A stretch of 64,000 bases of DNA from Silvibacterium acidisoli (GTDB lineage Bacteria; Acidobacteriota; Terriglobia; Terriglobales; Acidobacteriaceae): assembly GCA_022870745.1 (NCBI GenBank), contig CP085323.1:4650001-4714000 (forward strand), read 5' to 3'. The position numbers and the translations under genes are program-made. Under the pieces are notes generated by a model, which had not been told where the DNA came from, ran no database searches, and saw nothing but the letters and a program-made list of their open reading frames with translations. Below, one piece after another: positions 29,393 to 37,369 of this stretch (the stretch's first letter is position 1; the number at the start of each line of letters is the position of its first letter).

Positions 29393-30325
29393 ATGTCCCG
29401 TTCGCTGAAAGCCCACATTCTCCTGATCGCCGTGGTGCTGGTCTGGGGGACGACATTTGTACTGGTCAAGGCAGCGCTGCAGGACATCTCGCCCATGCTC
29501 TTCAACCTTCTGCGCATGGCCATCGCTGCAGGCACGCTCGCAATCTTCTATCGGAGACACCTGAAACGCATCAGCCGGAGATCCCTGCTGTGTGGGGCTA
29601 TCACCGGGGTCTTTCTCGCGCTCGGCTATGAATTCCAGACAGCTGGACTGAGACTGACGACGCCCTCGAAATCCGCCTTCATCACCGGACTCACCGTCGT
29701 CCTTGTTCCGCTGCTTCTGATATTGCCGGGACTGCGGCCCTCCGGCGGCCATGCCCCGCGCTGGAACGCTTACCTCGGCGCGTTTATCGCTTTTATCGGC
29801 ATCGTGCTGCTGACCACCCCGGCGCAGGCGAGCTTCGGCTTTGCATCGATCAATCGCGGAGACCTGCTCACCTTCGCCTGCTCGATCGCATTCTCGTTTC
29901 ACATCCTGTGCCTTGCTCACTTTTCTCCGAAAATGCATTTCCAGCAGCTGGCCGTCGTTCAGATGTCTGCCGCGACTGTCTTCATCGCGATCGGCCTGCC
30001 GCTTTTCGGGCATCCGATGCTGCACTGGACCCCGGCGGTCGTTTTCGGATTAATGATGACCGGCCTGCTGGCGACAGCGGTGGCTTTTACGGTGCAAAGC
30101 TGGGCGCAGCAGTTTCTCCCGGCGACCCACACGGCGCTCATCTTCACCCTTGAGCCCGTCTTCGCCTGGATCACCTCATTCCTGCTTCTGGGGGAGCGGC
30201 TCAGTGGCCGTTCCACCGCCGGTGCGCTCTTGATTCTTGGGGGCATCGCCTGCACGGAGTTGATCCCGTCTGTCATTCAGCCGACCGCCCACGAGGGAGC
30301 TCCACTGGTTTCAAACTCTGAGTGA
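29393..30325 (+). CDS. EamA/DMT-family transporter
   Basis: 310 residues, ten predicted membrane segments in two EamA repeats. Repeat one begins LIAVVLVWGTTFVLVKAALQDISPMLFNLLRM, repeat two ends with SWAQQFLPATHTALIFTLEPVFAWITSFLLLGE, both standard DMT signatures. Members export metabolites or amino acids; the substrate is not readable. It follows the receiver-like gene by 30 bases on the same strand. Confidence 0.9.
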   Translation: MSRSLKAHILLIAVVLVWGTTFVLVKAALQDISPMLFNLLRMAIAAGTLAIFYRRHLKRISRRSLLCGAITGVFLALGYEFQTAGLRLTTPSKSAFITGLTVVLVPLLLILPGLRPSGGHAPRWNAYLGAFIAFIGIVLLTTPAQASFGFASINRGDLLTFACSIAFSFHILCLAHFSPKMHFQQLAVVQMSAATVFIAIGLPLFGHPMLHWTPAVVFGLMMTGLLATAVAFTVQSWAQQFLPATHTALIFTLEPVFAWITSFLLLGERLSGRSTAGALLILGGIACTELIPSVIQPTAHEGAPLVSNSE

Positions 30326-30434
30326 CCGATTTGCCAATCCTGGCGTCTAACGCTTTTGATGGACTTGTATCAACTCGACCGAAGCAACCCGGATTTATAC
30401 TGAAAAGGATGCATGCGCTTTCCGCTCAACATTT

Positions 30435-30462
30435 AACGGAATGAAACCGTTCTGGAGAACGG
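30435..30462 (+). promoter_or_regulatory. Mutually exclusive inverted repeats upstream of htrA
   Basis: AACGG (30435-30439), CCGTTCT (30447-30453) and AGAACGG (30456-30462) can pair in two ways: AACGG with CCGTT, or CCGTTCT with AGAACGG. They lie 77-104 bases before the htrA start. Could be an operator or an alternative 5' RNA fold. Confidence 0.3.
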
Positions 30463-30538
30463 GTAGCCTGGCGGAAACATCTATCCGGTATCGCTCACCC
30501 TCACTGTGCATAAAGGAAAGATCACGAGGTTAGACCGA

Positions 30539-32200
30539 ATGAAATCTCTTCTAGGACGGCTCCGTTATCGCCGTCTCGCTTCCACCTTCACCATCCTTGC
30601 CACCCTCTCCGTCGGCATCATCGTCGGATCCGCCGTCGCGCACGGCGTTAGCGGGCAGGAAGCGAAGGTAGACAGCTCCGATGCAACGCCGCTGAAGGTT
30701 CCCGCACCGCGCGACATGTCTACTGACTTCACGCGCATCGCGAAGCAGGTCGGGCCCGCCGTGGTGAACATCAATACCATTACCCTGCCCAAGGAAAAGC
30801 AGCAGGGACGTCTTCGTCAGCTTCCCGGACGCCGGATGGCGCCGCAACAGCAGCAGCCACCGGACGACCAGGGCGGCGACGATGACGATGACGATCAGGA
30901 CCAGGGACAAGGTCAGGGCGGTCAGGATTTCCAGGACTTTTTCCGTCACTTCTTTGGCGGCGGACCGGAGGGTCCCGATGACCAGGGCCAGGAGCGCGAG
31001 TCGCTCGGCTCGGGCTTCATTGTTGATCCCCGCGGATACATCATCACCAACAACCACGTTGTCGATAAGGCCGACAAGATCTTCGTCCGCCTCTCGACCG
31101 ACCCTGATGGAGGCAACATCCAGGGCCGCCCGGCAAAGCTGATCGGCGTGGATAAGGAAACCGACATCGCGGTCATCAAGATCGATACCACCGAACCGCT
31201 GCCGACTGTGAAGCTCGGCAACTCGGACGGTGCGCAGGTCGGTGACTGGGTTACCGCTATCGGCTGCCCCTTCAACCTGTCTCACACGGTCACGGCGGGC
31301 ATCATCTCGGCGAAGAACCGCACCATCGAGCCGGGAACCAAGGGCCAGTTCCAGCACTACATCCAGACCGACGCGGCGATCAATCCCGGCAACTCGGGTG
31401 GTCCGCTGCTCAACATGGCCGGTGAAGTGATCGGCATCAACACCGCGATCTATACCTCGTCGGGCAGCTACGCCGGTATCGGCTTCGCCATGCCTTCGAA
31501 CGTGGTGATCTCAACCTATAACGACCTGATCAGCCCGGCCCACAAAGTCGTGCGCGGAAGCATCGGCATCCAGTTCCAGGGAGCCTTGCCGAGCGCAGTC
31601 GCCCGCGTCTACGGCTTCAAGACGGGTGTTCTGATCTCCTCCGTGCAGCCTGGCTTTGCCGCAGACAAGGCTGGACTCAAGGCGGGTGACATCATTACTA
31701 CCCTTGACGGCCGCTCCGTGAAGGACAGCGATGATCTCGTGGCTGATATCTCGGCCCGCAAACCGGGATCGACCGTGAAGGTTGGCTACATCCGCAACGG
31801 ACAGCACCTCGATGCCACCGTAACCATCGGTGACCGTAGCAAAATGCTGGCTGCGGCGGCGGCGAACCAGGGCGGCGACCAGGACGACAACACGAGTCCA
31901 GAAGCTCCCGACGCGGCAAAGACCAAGCTGGGTGTTACGGTGTCGGAATTGCCGCAGGGCGCTCCGGCAGGCGTACACGGCGTACTGATCCAGGCGGTCA
32001 AGCCGGGTTCGTTCGCCGACGAAGTGGGCCTCGCTCCGGGCGCTGTGGTTGTTTCCGTGAACCGTCACCAGGTGCATAACATCGCCGAGTTCCAGGCTGC
32101 GGTTTCGGGCCTGAAATCCGGGGATGACGTGGCGTTCGAGCTGGTCGATCCCCGCGCTCCCAAGGCCGGAAGCCAGTACCTCGGCGGCACCCTGCCGTAG
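30539..32200 (+). CDS. HtrA/DegP-type periplasmic serine protease with two PDZ domains
   Basis: 553 residues. An N-terminal membrane anchor or signal (FTILATLSVGIIVGSAVAHG) is followed by a linker containing a Gln/Asp/Gly-rich stretch (about residues 101-145). The trypsin-like domain has His173 in TNNHVVD, Asp209 in KETDIAVIKID and Ser286 in NPGNSGGPLLN, with normal spacing. PDZ1 covers about 340-430 (VLISSVQPGFAADKAGLKAGD) and PDZ2 about 460-545 (VLIQAVKPGSFADEVGLAPGA). It degrades or refolds damaged envelope proteins. ATG 30539 follows GAGG; a GTG at 30506 lacks a site. Confidence 0.94.
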   Translation: MKSLLGRLRYRRLASTFTILATLSVGIIVGSAVAHGVSGQEAKVDSSDATPLKVPAPRDMSTDFTRIAKQVGPAVVNINTITLPKEKQQGRLRQLPGRRMAPQQQQPPDDQGGDDDDDDQDQGQGQGGQDFQDFFRHFFGGGPEGPDDQGQERESLGSGFIVDPRGYIITNNHVVDKADKIFVRLSTDPDGGNIQGRPAKLIGVDKETDIAVIKIDTTEPLPTVKLGNSDGAQVGDWVTAIGCPFNLSHTVTAGIISAKNRTIEPGTKGQFQHYIQTDAAINPGNSGGPLLNMAGEVIGINTAIYTSSGSYAGIGFAMPSNVVISTYNDLISPAHKVVRGSIGIQFQGALPSAVARVYGFKTGVLISSVQPGFAADKAGLKAGDIITTLDGRSVKDSDDLVADISARKPGSTVKVGYIRNGQHLDATVTIGDRSKMLAAAAANQGGDQDDNTSPEAPDAAKTKLGVTVSELPQGAPAGVHGVLIQAVKPGSFADEVGLAPGAVVVSVNRHQVHNIAEFQAAVSGLKSGDDVAFELVDPRAPKAGSQYLGGTLP

Positions 32201-32210
32201 TAAATCGATA

Positions 32211-32249
32211 AATGCCGGCTCCTAAATGGTTATCAGGAGCCGGCATTTT
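32211..32249 (+). terminator. Terminator of the htrA gene
   Basis: AATGCCGGCTCCT (32211-32223) pairs perfectly with AGGAGCCGGCATT (32235-32247), followed by TT; eleven-base loop. It starts ten bases after the stop. Confidence 0.85.
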
Positions 32250-32363
32250 CCTGTTGCAATCCGAAACGACAGTCTTTAGGCTGCAAAAGAAGACACCGTT
32301 TTTTGCAGGTTTTTGAAGACCTATTCATTTCTGCCGAATTTCCCCTGTGAGGTTTGTTTTTTG

Positions 32364-32822
32364 ATGTTCACAATTCGGTCTCTGCAATCATTTCTCCTGA
32401 TCTCCGCACTGGCAGCCACTCCGGCTGTAGCCAGCCGCACCCATCGTGCCCCGACGGCCGGGCATAAGGCTTCGTCGCATAAGGCAAAGAAAGTCGCGCA
32501 TCACGTCGTTGTCGGCCAGCGTGGTATCGATGCAGACCGGGCCCGCGAGATCCAGGCAGCGCTGATCAAACGCAATTACCTCACCGGCGAGCCCACCGGC
32601 GAATGGGATTCCGCCACCGAAGCTGCCATGATCAAGTTTCAGGCGGACCACGGCTGGCAGACCAAGCTGACGCCCGACTCCCGCGCCATTATCATGCTGG
32701 GCCTCGGACCAGAACATGCCGCCAGCACGCAAACGGCGTCCGAATCGGCTGTTCCCGATGCACCGGCATCTAACGGTCCCGCGGCAAACACCCTGGCTTC
32801 GATCCGCACCATCCAGAACTAG
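32364..32822 (+). CDS. Secreted peptidoglycan-binding-domain protein
   Basis: 152 residues. A signal peptide (IRSLQSFLLISALAATPAVAS) precedes a Lys/His-rich linker and one PG_binding_1 domain, about residues 55-105: DADRAREIQAALIKRNYLTGEPTGEWDSATEAAMIKFQADHG. The rest is a low-complexity Ala/Ser tail. It has no catalytic domain, so it is likely a cell-wall-binding or adaptor protein in the periplasm. ATG 32364 is chosen because it puts the signal peptide at the N-terminus; an ATG at 32313 would prepend 17 residues. Confidence 0.82.
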   Translation: MFTIRSLQSFLLISALAATPAVASRTHRAPTAGHKASSHKAKKVAHHVVVGQRGIDADRAREIQAALIKRNYLTGEPTGEWDSATEAAMIKFQADHGWQTKLTPDSRAIIMLGLGPEHAASTQTASESAVPDAPASNGPAANTLASIRTIQN

Positions 32823-32834
32823 CTTTATAGAGCG

Positions 32835-32871
32835 AGCAAAAGCCGCCAGCGATGCTGGCGGCTTTTGCTTT
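32835..32871. terminator. Bidirectional terminator between the PG-binding gene and thiD
   Basis: AGCAAAAGCCGCCAGC (32835-32850) and its exact complement (32854-32869) with a three-base loop, T-rich on both exits. The two genes converge on it. Confidence 0.88.
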
Positions 32872-32896
32872 TACGGCTGGAATCGATTCCCCAGGC

Positions 32897-33706
32897 TCAC
32901 TGGTCGAAGCCGAAAAAATGGTGCAGTGGTCCCCGCCCCTTGCCTATTGGATAGGCCGCCTTCATGGCGGCAGCCACGTATTCTTTGGCGGCTGCCACGG
33001 CCTGAGCCGGCCCCGCGCCGTTCACAAGTGCCGCCAACAGTGCCGATGAGAACGCGCAACCGGTTCCGTGGGTCGCGCTGGTCTCGATTCGCTGTCCCGG
33101 AAATGACTGCACCTCAACATCTTCGGTTACAAGCAGGTCATCAGGCGGATCGAGGTGGCCACCGGTTGCGACCACCTTCAGGCCGGGGACAGCCCTCACC
33201 AGCCGCTTTCCTGCGTTGGCGGCTTGCACCTGGGAGGAAACCTCCGTCCCGGTCAGCAATGCCAGTTCGTCAGCGTTCGGGGTCACCCACCCGGTTAGGG
33301 GGAGCAGTTCCTCGCGCAACAGATGGATTCCCTCCGGGTCGAGCAGAGCGCGGCCAGAACTGGACCGGATCACCGGATCCACCACGACCCGGTTACGGTC
33401 CAGCCTGAGCCCTGCCAGGAAGCCGATGACTGCACGGACAACTCCGGCCGAGCCCAGCATCCCGACCTTGACCCCGGCAATCGGGCCATCGTCGGCTAGG
33501 CAGGACAGGGTCTCGGCAAGCAGCGCCGGGTCGACGGGCTCGACCCGGCGAACGCCCTGGGTCGACTGCACGGTCAGGGCGGTAATCGCTGCCAGACCAT
33601 AAAGTTTGTGGGCGGCAAAGACCTTCAGATCGGCTGTAATCCCCGCTCCAGAGGAAGGATCGAAGCCGGCAATAGTCAAAACGACGGGAGGAATCGGAGA
33701 TTTCAT
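32897..33706 (-). CDS. thiD: Hydroxymethylpyrimidine/phosphomethylpyrimidine kinase
   Basis: 269 residues, ribokinase fold. It phosphorylates HMP and HMP-P in thiamine synthesis. Visible marks: VLTIAGFDPSSGAGITADLKVF at the start, GVKVGMLGSAGVVRAV, VVDPVIRSSSGRALLD, and the catalytic ETSATHGTGCAFSSALLA with the anion-hole GTGC and catalytic-loop region. ATG 33706 is used because it begins the family N-terminus; the frame is open another 92 codons upstream over the rlpA promoter, which is not credible. No other thiamine genes are adjacent. Confidence 0.93.
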   Translation of the reverse strand: MKSPIPPVVLTIAGFDPSSGAGITADLKVFAAHKLYGLAAITALTVQSTQGVRRVEPVDPALLAETLSCLADDGPIAGVKVGMLGSAGVVRAVIGFLAGLRLDRNRVVVDPVIRSSSGRALLDPEGIHLLREELLPLTGWVTPNADELALLTGTEVSSQVQAANAGKRLVRAVPGLKVVATGGHLDPPDDLLVTEDVEVQSFPGQRIETSATHGTGCAFSSALLAALVNGAGPAQAVAAAKEYVAAAMKAAYPIGKGRGPLHHFFGFDQ

Positions 33707-33770
33707 GGTCACAAATCGCTGATTTTTACCTTGACGAAACCTTGCCAGAATTGCAAATTTGCTATCTAAC

Positions 33771-33788
33771 TTCACGTTTGGGCGTGAA
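33771..33788. promoter_or_regulatory. Inverted repeat in the thiD-rlpA divergent region
   Basis: TTCACG-TTTGGG-CGTGAA lies 19 bases upstream of the -35 element proposed for rlpA. Symmetry only; possible operator. Confidence 0.3.
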
Positions 33789-33806
33789 ACAAATTGTGGC
33801 GTTTGT

Positions 33807-33836
33807 TTGACTTGCGGTTTTCCGCATCCATACAAT
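33807..33836 (+). promoter_or_regulatory. Sigma70-like promoter of rlpA
   Basis: TTGACT (33807-33812), an 18-base spacer holding a TGCGG/CCGCA hairpin, and TACAAT (33831-33836). It ends 15 bases before the rlpA start codon, so the 5' leader would be very short and contain the AAGGAGGAA ribosome-binding site. Confidence 0.55.
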
Positions 33837-33851
33837 CTTAGAAGGAGGAAC

Positions 33852-34364
33852 ATGAGCGCTATCGCAATTCCCAAACGATCCCGTCTAAAACGCTCCGCGG
33901 CAATCGCCGGCAGTCTTCTTGCAGCCGCACTGACCGTATCCGGTCCTACGACCGGCCACGCTGAACAACCTACTTCATCCAAGGCTCCCGCTCACCACTG
34001 GTATCAGATCGGCCGCGCATCCTGGTATGGCAAGTTCTTCCAGGGCCGCACCACTGCTGACGGCGAGAGCTACGACATGAACGAACTAACCTGTGCCCAT
34101 CGCAGCCTGCCCATGGGATCGCTGGTCCGCGTGACGAATCTGAGCAACCAGAAGTCGGTTGTAGTTCGCGTCAACGATCGTGGCCCAATGCCCCGCAGCC
34201 GAGTGATCGACCTTTCGTACGCAGCCGCCCGTTTTCTCGGGTTCAGCGGCAAAGGTACTGCTTCAGTGAAGCTCGAGCTTCTGAAGGACGATCCAGCGCT
34301 CGCGATGTTGAAGTTTCCGCTCGACCCTTCTGCATTCCGGCTGACTCCTACGCTGGTGCGCTAA
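33852..34364 (+). CDS. rlpA: RlpA-family septal ring lytic transglycosylase/lipoprotein-like protein
   Basis: 170 residues with a signal peptide (AAIAGSLLAAALTVSGPTTGHA). A double-psi beta-barrel follows: GRASWYGKFFQGRTTADGE, LTCAHRSLPMGSLVRVTNL and VRVNDRGPMPRSRVIDLSYAAA, all classic RlpA sequence. No SPOR domain and no lipobox cysteine at the cleavage site, so it is a soluble short form. It probably acts on naked glycan strands in the periplasm. AAGGAGGAA seven bases before ATG 33852 decides the start. Confidence 0.9.
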   Translation: MSAIAIPKRSRLKRSAAIAGSLLAAALTVSGPTTGHAEQPTSSKAPAHHWYQIGRASWYGKFFQGRTTADGESYDMNELTCAHRSLPMGSLVRVTNLSNQKSVVVRVNDRGPMPRSRVIDLSYAAARFLGFSGKGTASVKLELLKDDPALAMLKFPLDPSAFRLTPTLVR

Positions 34365-34406
34365 GGTTCTGAGCCTCTCTGCCTTTGCAGTAGCGTCTTC
34401 TGCAGG

Positions 34407-34427
34407 GTGCGGGCCTAAGGCCCGCAC
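34407..34427. terminator. GC-rich hairpin after rlpA
   Basis: GTGCGGGCC-TAA-GGCCCGCAC, a nine-base perfect stem 43 bases after the rlpA stop and 37 bases before pyrF. There is no T-run, so it may be a weak terminator or simply a stable hairpin. Confidence 0.45.
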
Positions 34428-34463
34428 GCAGGACGCCAGGGAAACAAGATAAAATCGAGCCCG

Positions 34464-35171
34464 ATGGCTCACCCTTCCGAACGCATTATCGCCGCCCTCG
34501 ACTTCCCTTCCCGTAAGCCGGCTCTTGAAGCTGCCGCGAAACTTCAGGGCATCATTCGTTGGATGAAGATCGGCCTGGAGCTCTACGTGGCAGAGGGCAA
34601 CAGGATCGTCTCCGACATTCAGAACCTGGGCTTTTCTGTCTTCCTCGATCTCAAGTTCCACGACATTCCAAATACTGTAGCCGGAGCCGTGCGCACAGCC
34701 GCCGCGACCGGTGCAAAGATGCTCACGGTACACGCCAGCGGCGGCCCCGTGATGCTTGCTGCAGCCCAGGAGGCGGCAGCCGCCAGCTCCAACCCTCCTA
34801 AGATTCTCGCCGTCACGGTACTCACGAGCATGGATGCCGCCCAGCTTTCGGCGACCGGCGTTGCAGCTTCACCGGCCGAACAGGTGAAGCGGCTGGCAGC
34901 CATGGCCTATGGATCGGGAATCCGGGGCTTCGTCTCAAGCCCTGAGGAGGTAGCTACCATCCGCGCCGCCCACCCTGAGGCGACACTCGTAATCCCCGGC
35001 ATCCGCCCTGCGGGTGCAGCAACCGGTGACCAGAAGCGCATCGCGACCCCGGCCTCAGCCGTCGCAGCAGGCGCCGACTACCTCGTTATCGGACGGCCGA
35101 TCATGCAGGCGGCGGATCCGGCGGCAGCAGCGCAGGCGATCGTGGACGAGATCGCGACGGCCCGCAGCTGA
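34464..35171 (+). CDS. pyrF: Orotidine 5'-phosphate decarboxylase
   Basis: 235 residues. It decarboxylates OMP to UMP, the last step of pyrimidine synthesis. The opening IIAALDFPSRKPALE and the catalytic Asp-Lys-Asp array in FLDLKFHDIPNTVAGAV are definitive, with the phosphate-binding VIPGIRPAG and DYLVIGRPI near the end. This is the short bacterial type. Carbamoyl phosphate for the pathway comes from the carAB genes at 14.6-19.1 kb, but the other pyr genes are elsewhere. Confidence 0.95.
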   Translation: MAHPSERIIAALDFPSRKPALEAAAKLQGIIRWMKIGLELYVAEGNRIVSDIQNLGFSVFLDLKFHDIPNTVAGAVRTAAATGAKMLTVHASGGPVMLAAAQEAAAASSNPPKILAVTVLTSMDAAQLSATGVAASPAEQVKRLAAMAYGSGIRGFVSSPEEVATIRAAHPEATLVIPGIRPAGAATGDQKRIATPASAVAAGADYLVIGRPIMQAADPAAAAQAIVDEIATARS

Positions 35172-35194
35172 TATGCCTTCGCTAGCCTTCGCCC

Positions 35195-35344
35195 ATGGAA
35201 GTCAAAGTACATGAGGCTAAGACTCGGCTTTCTCAGTTCATCGTCAAAGCGGAGGGTGGAGAGAAGGTTATCATCGCACGCAATGGTGAACCCGCGGTAC
35301 GCTCTGTTCCGCTCACGCCTGTCACCCGGACGCTATGCGCTTGA
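35195..35344 (+). pseudogene. Truncated Phd/YefM-type antitoxin, orphan
   Basis: A 49-residue frame starting MEVKVHEAKTRLSQFIVKAE, then GEKVIIARNGEPAVRSVPL. This is the N-terminal DNA-binding half of a Phd/YefM antitoxin (VHEAKT-LS and VIIARNGEPVA are family marks). Full-length members have about 70-90 residues; here the toxin-binding tail is replaced by a short TPVTRTLCA end, and no PIN, Fic or Doc-like toxin follows. It is best read as a decayed remnant of a toxin-antitoxin pair between pyrF and the hydrolase gene. It could still bind DNA. Confidence 0.6.
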
Positions 35345-35392
35345 AACGATCCAGTAGAGACTCCAGGAAACGCGGGCGATTAAACTGGGCTC

Positions 35393-36205
35393 GTGAGCGA
35401 TTTCTACCAGTCTGACGACGCGCGCCTCTTCTACACGACCATGGGCAACGGACCCGACCTGGTTCTGCTGCATCCGACACCCTGCGATCACCGGTTCTGG
35501 CTTAGTGTTGCCGAGATCCTCGCTTCGCGGTTTCGCCTGATTCTTCCCGATCTGCGCGGACACGGGCGCTCCGAAGCCGGTTCGGGAGCGATTACGGTAC
35601 AGAAACTCAGCGCAGATCTCATTCGACTGCTCGATGACCTCGAGGTAGGCCGGGCGCTCTTCGCCGGATGCTCCATCGGTGGCTACACCTTATATGAGTT
35701 CTGGCGCCAGGCTTCCTCGCGGGTCGGCGGACTGGCTTTTTGCAACTCGCGCCCGCAGGCGGATTCGGACGCCAACCGGGCCAAGCGCGAGGAGTGGATC
35801 GCGAAGATTCGCGAGCGAGGCACCGCTGAGTTTGTCGACGCCATGCTCGGCAGCCTGATCGGTCCCACGGCTCAAAGGCGCGAATTCGGGCGCATCGACC
35901 TGGTGCGGCAGATGATGCAGACGGTCACACCGCAGGCGGCGATTGCCATCCTGCAGGGGTTGGCGGCGCGTCCCGACTCGGTGGAGACATTGCGGACGAT
36001 TCGAGTTCCCTGCTTTGTGCTGGCCGGCGGTGAGGATACCTCTTCCACTACCGCCGACATGAAGCTGCTCGCCGAGCAGATCCGCAACGGTGGCTACGGC
36101 GCCGAGTTTACGGAACTTCGCGACGCCGGGCACTATGCCCCGTGGGAGCAGCCGGGGCTGGTGGGCCGGATGCTGCTTCGTTTCTTCGAATCGGTAAGCG
36201 GCTGA
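35393..36205 (+). CDS. Alpha/beta-fold hydrolase
   Basis: 270 residues. The oxyanion strand reads LVLLHPTPCDHRFW, then LPDLRGHGRSEAG, the nucleophile elbow FAGCSIGGYTLYEF (catalytic Ser), the acid near AGGEDTSS and the His in RDAGHYAPWEQP. This resembles 3-oxoadipate enol-lactonase and related esterases, but no aromatic-degradation genes are nearby, so the substrate is open. The start is GTG at 35393; no signal peptide. Confidence 0.87.
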   Translation: MSDFYQSDDARLFYTTMGNGPDLVLLHPTPCDHRFWLSVAEILASRFRLILPDLRGHGRSEAGSGAITVQKLSADLIRLLDDLEVGRALFAGCSIGGYTLYEFWRQASSRVGGLAFCNSRPQADSDANRAKREEWIAKIRERGTAEFVDAMLGSLIGPTAQRREFGRIDLVRQMMQTVTPQAAIAILQGLAARPDSVETLRTIRVPCFVLAGGEDTSSTTADMKLLAEQIRNGGYGAEFTELRDAGHYAPWEQPGLVGRMLLRFFESVSG

Positions 36206-36685
36206 TCCCCGTCGCGAAGACCGGGATGAGATCGCGCCAAAGCTGGAAGGACGACGCTGTCTCCTGGCGGATGAGCGGGGCAGGATGGGCCCCGCAGAAG
36301 TCTTTTGGCGAAGCGCTGCGGAGCCCTGAGATCGACAACCCTAAGGCTGACGACGTTCTTATTGTAGACGCACGCATTCTCCTTCGGAGAACGACGAAAG
36401 GCCCGGTATGCCACATGTAGCTTCTTTACCCGCTTTCGGAATTGCCCTGGCGTGAACAAGGGCCATCGGCCTCCCTGCTCTGCCGCCGTCGAAGACAACA
36501 CACGGCAAAATGTAACAGGTCCGGGCACGAGTTCAACGCCACTTACCAGACCATGCTTCTCCATGAGGCGCTTCGCCGTGTCGAGGCTGCCTGCGCTGGC
36601 AGGAGGACAATGGCGTCGCCGCATCCCGACCCTGTCTTCTCTGCTCGTGGGTGGTGTTCGAGATGCCTGCGGCGGCCCAGTGAAT
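36206..36685. other. 480-base stretch without a supportable gene
   Basis: Between the hydrolase stop and the TetR gene end. Several short open frames occur on both strands, but none shows a domain, a signal peptide or a good ribosome-binding site, and their composition (many Arg, Ser and Pro codons) is that of random high-GC frames. It may be a decayed gene. Confidence 0.5.
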
Positions 36686-37300
36686 TCACGCAGGCCGGTG
36701 GCCCTCCAGGAACTGTGCCAGCAGGCGGCGAACGAATGCGCGATCGATCGTGCCTGTTCCCAGCAGCAGGCGGTAGTAGAGCGGGCCGTACAGCATGTCC
36801 GTTGCAAGTTGAAAGTCGATCTTCGTTCTCAGCTCGCCTTGCGCAACGGCCTTCCTGAGCGTCTGAATGACGCCTTCGCGCCTGGGCTCGATCCAACGCT
36901 CACGGAAGGCGACGGCGAGTTCCATGTCCGATTGAGCTTCTGCAATGAGCGAGCGAATGAGCCGGCCGTAGTCGCTCGAGAAGAAGCGCGCCTGGAGGAA
37001 GAGTTGGCTTTCCAGGCTGTCGAGAGCGCGTTCCGCCTCTGGAAATTGCGTGCGCGGTCCGACAAGGACCAGCAACGCGTCCATGACAAGCGCGGCCTTG
37101 TTAGGCCAGCGGCGATAGAGTGTCATTTTCCCAACACCGGCTTCGGCCGCTATCTGGTCGACAGTGACATTGCGGAAGCCTCGCGTGGAGACGAGCCGCA
37201 ATGCCGCTTCAAGAATGACGCGATCGGTATCCTCGCCTCTTGGACGCCCAGGCCGGGTCTTTCCCGCCGTCTCTATTTTTTTAACGATCTTTTGCGACAT
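36686..37300 (-). CDS. TetR-family transcriptional regulator
   Basis: 204 residues. A basic N-terminus with RPGRPRGEDTD leads to the HTH: ILEAALRLVSTRGFRNVTVDQIAAEAGVGKMTLYRRWPNKAALV. The RPRG start and YRRWP-K are typical of TetR proteins with a TetR_C_33-like C-terminal domain. It is divergent from an SDR gene across a 69-base gap with two identical-core palindromes, so it very probably represses both itself and that gene. Confidence 0.9.
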   Translation of the reverse strand: MSQKIVKKIETAGKTRPGRPRGEDTDRVILEAALRLVSTRGFRNVTVDQIAAEAGVGKMTLYRRWPNKAALVMDALLVLVGPRTQFPEAERALDSLESQLFLQARFFSSDYGRLIRSLIAEAQSDMELAVAFRERWIEPRREGVIQTLRKAVAQGELRTKIDFQLATDMLYGPLYYRLLLGTGTIDRAFVRRLLAQFLEGHRPA

Positions 37301-37304
37301 ATAC

Positions 37305-37319
37305 GATACTCCTAGTATC
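37305..37319. promoter_or_regulatory. TetR operator O1
   Basis: GATAC-TCCTA-GTATC, a perfect five-base inverted repeat with a five-base spacer, located five bases upstream of the TetR start. The same core and spacing recur at O2, 34 bases away centre to centre. Confidence 0.6.
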
Positions 37320-37337
37320 TTATCTCCATAGGGTTAT

Positions 37338-37354
37338 CGATACCGTCAGTATCG
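37338..37354. promoter_or_regulatory. TetR operator O2
   Basis: CGATAC-CGTCA-GTATCG, same GATAC-N5-GTATC core as O1 with one more paired base on each side. It lies 16 bases before the SDR start codon, just upstream of its AAGGAG site, so binding would block the SDR promoter. Confidence 0.6.
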
Positions 37355-37369
37355 TATTAAGGAGTATAT

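Noticed and set aside
33707-33982. N-terminal extension of thiD by 92 codons
   Set aside because: It runs across the rlpA promoter and start; ThiD homology begins at the chosen ATG.
36133-36807. 224-codon minus-strand frame over the 36.2-36.7 kb gap
   Set aside because: It overlaps both neighbours, has no domain or start site, and its composition is that of a random frame.
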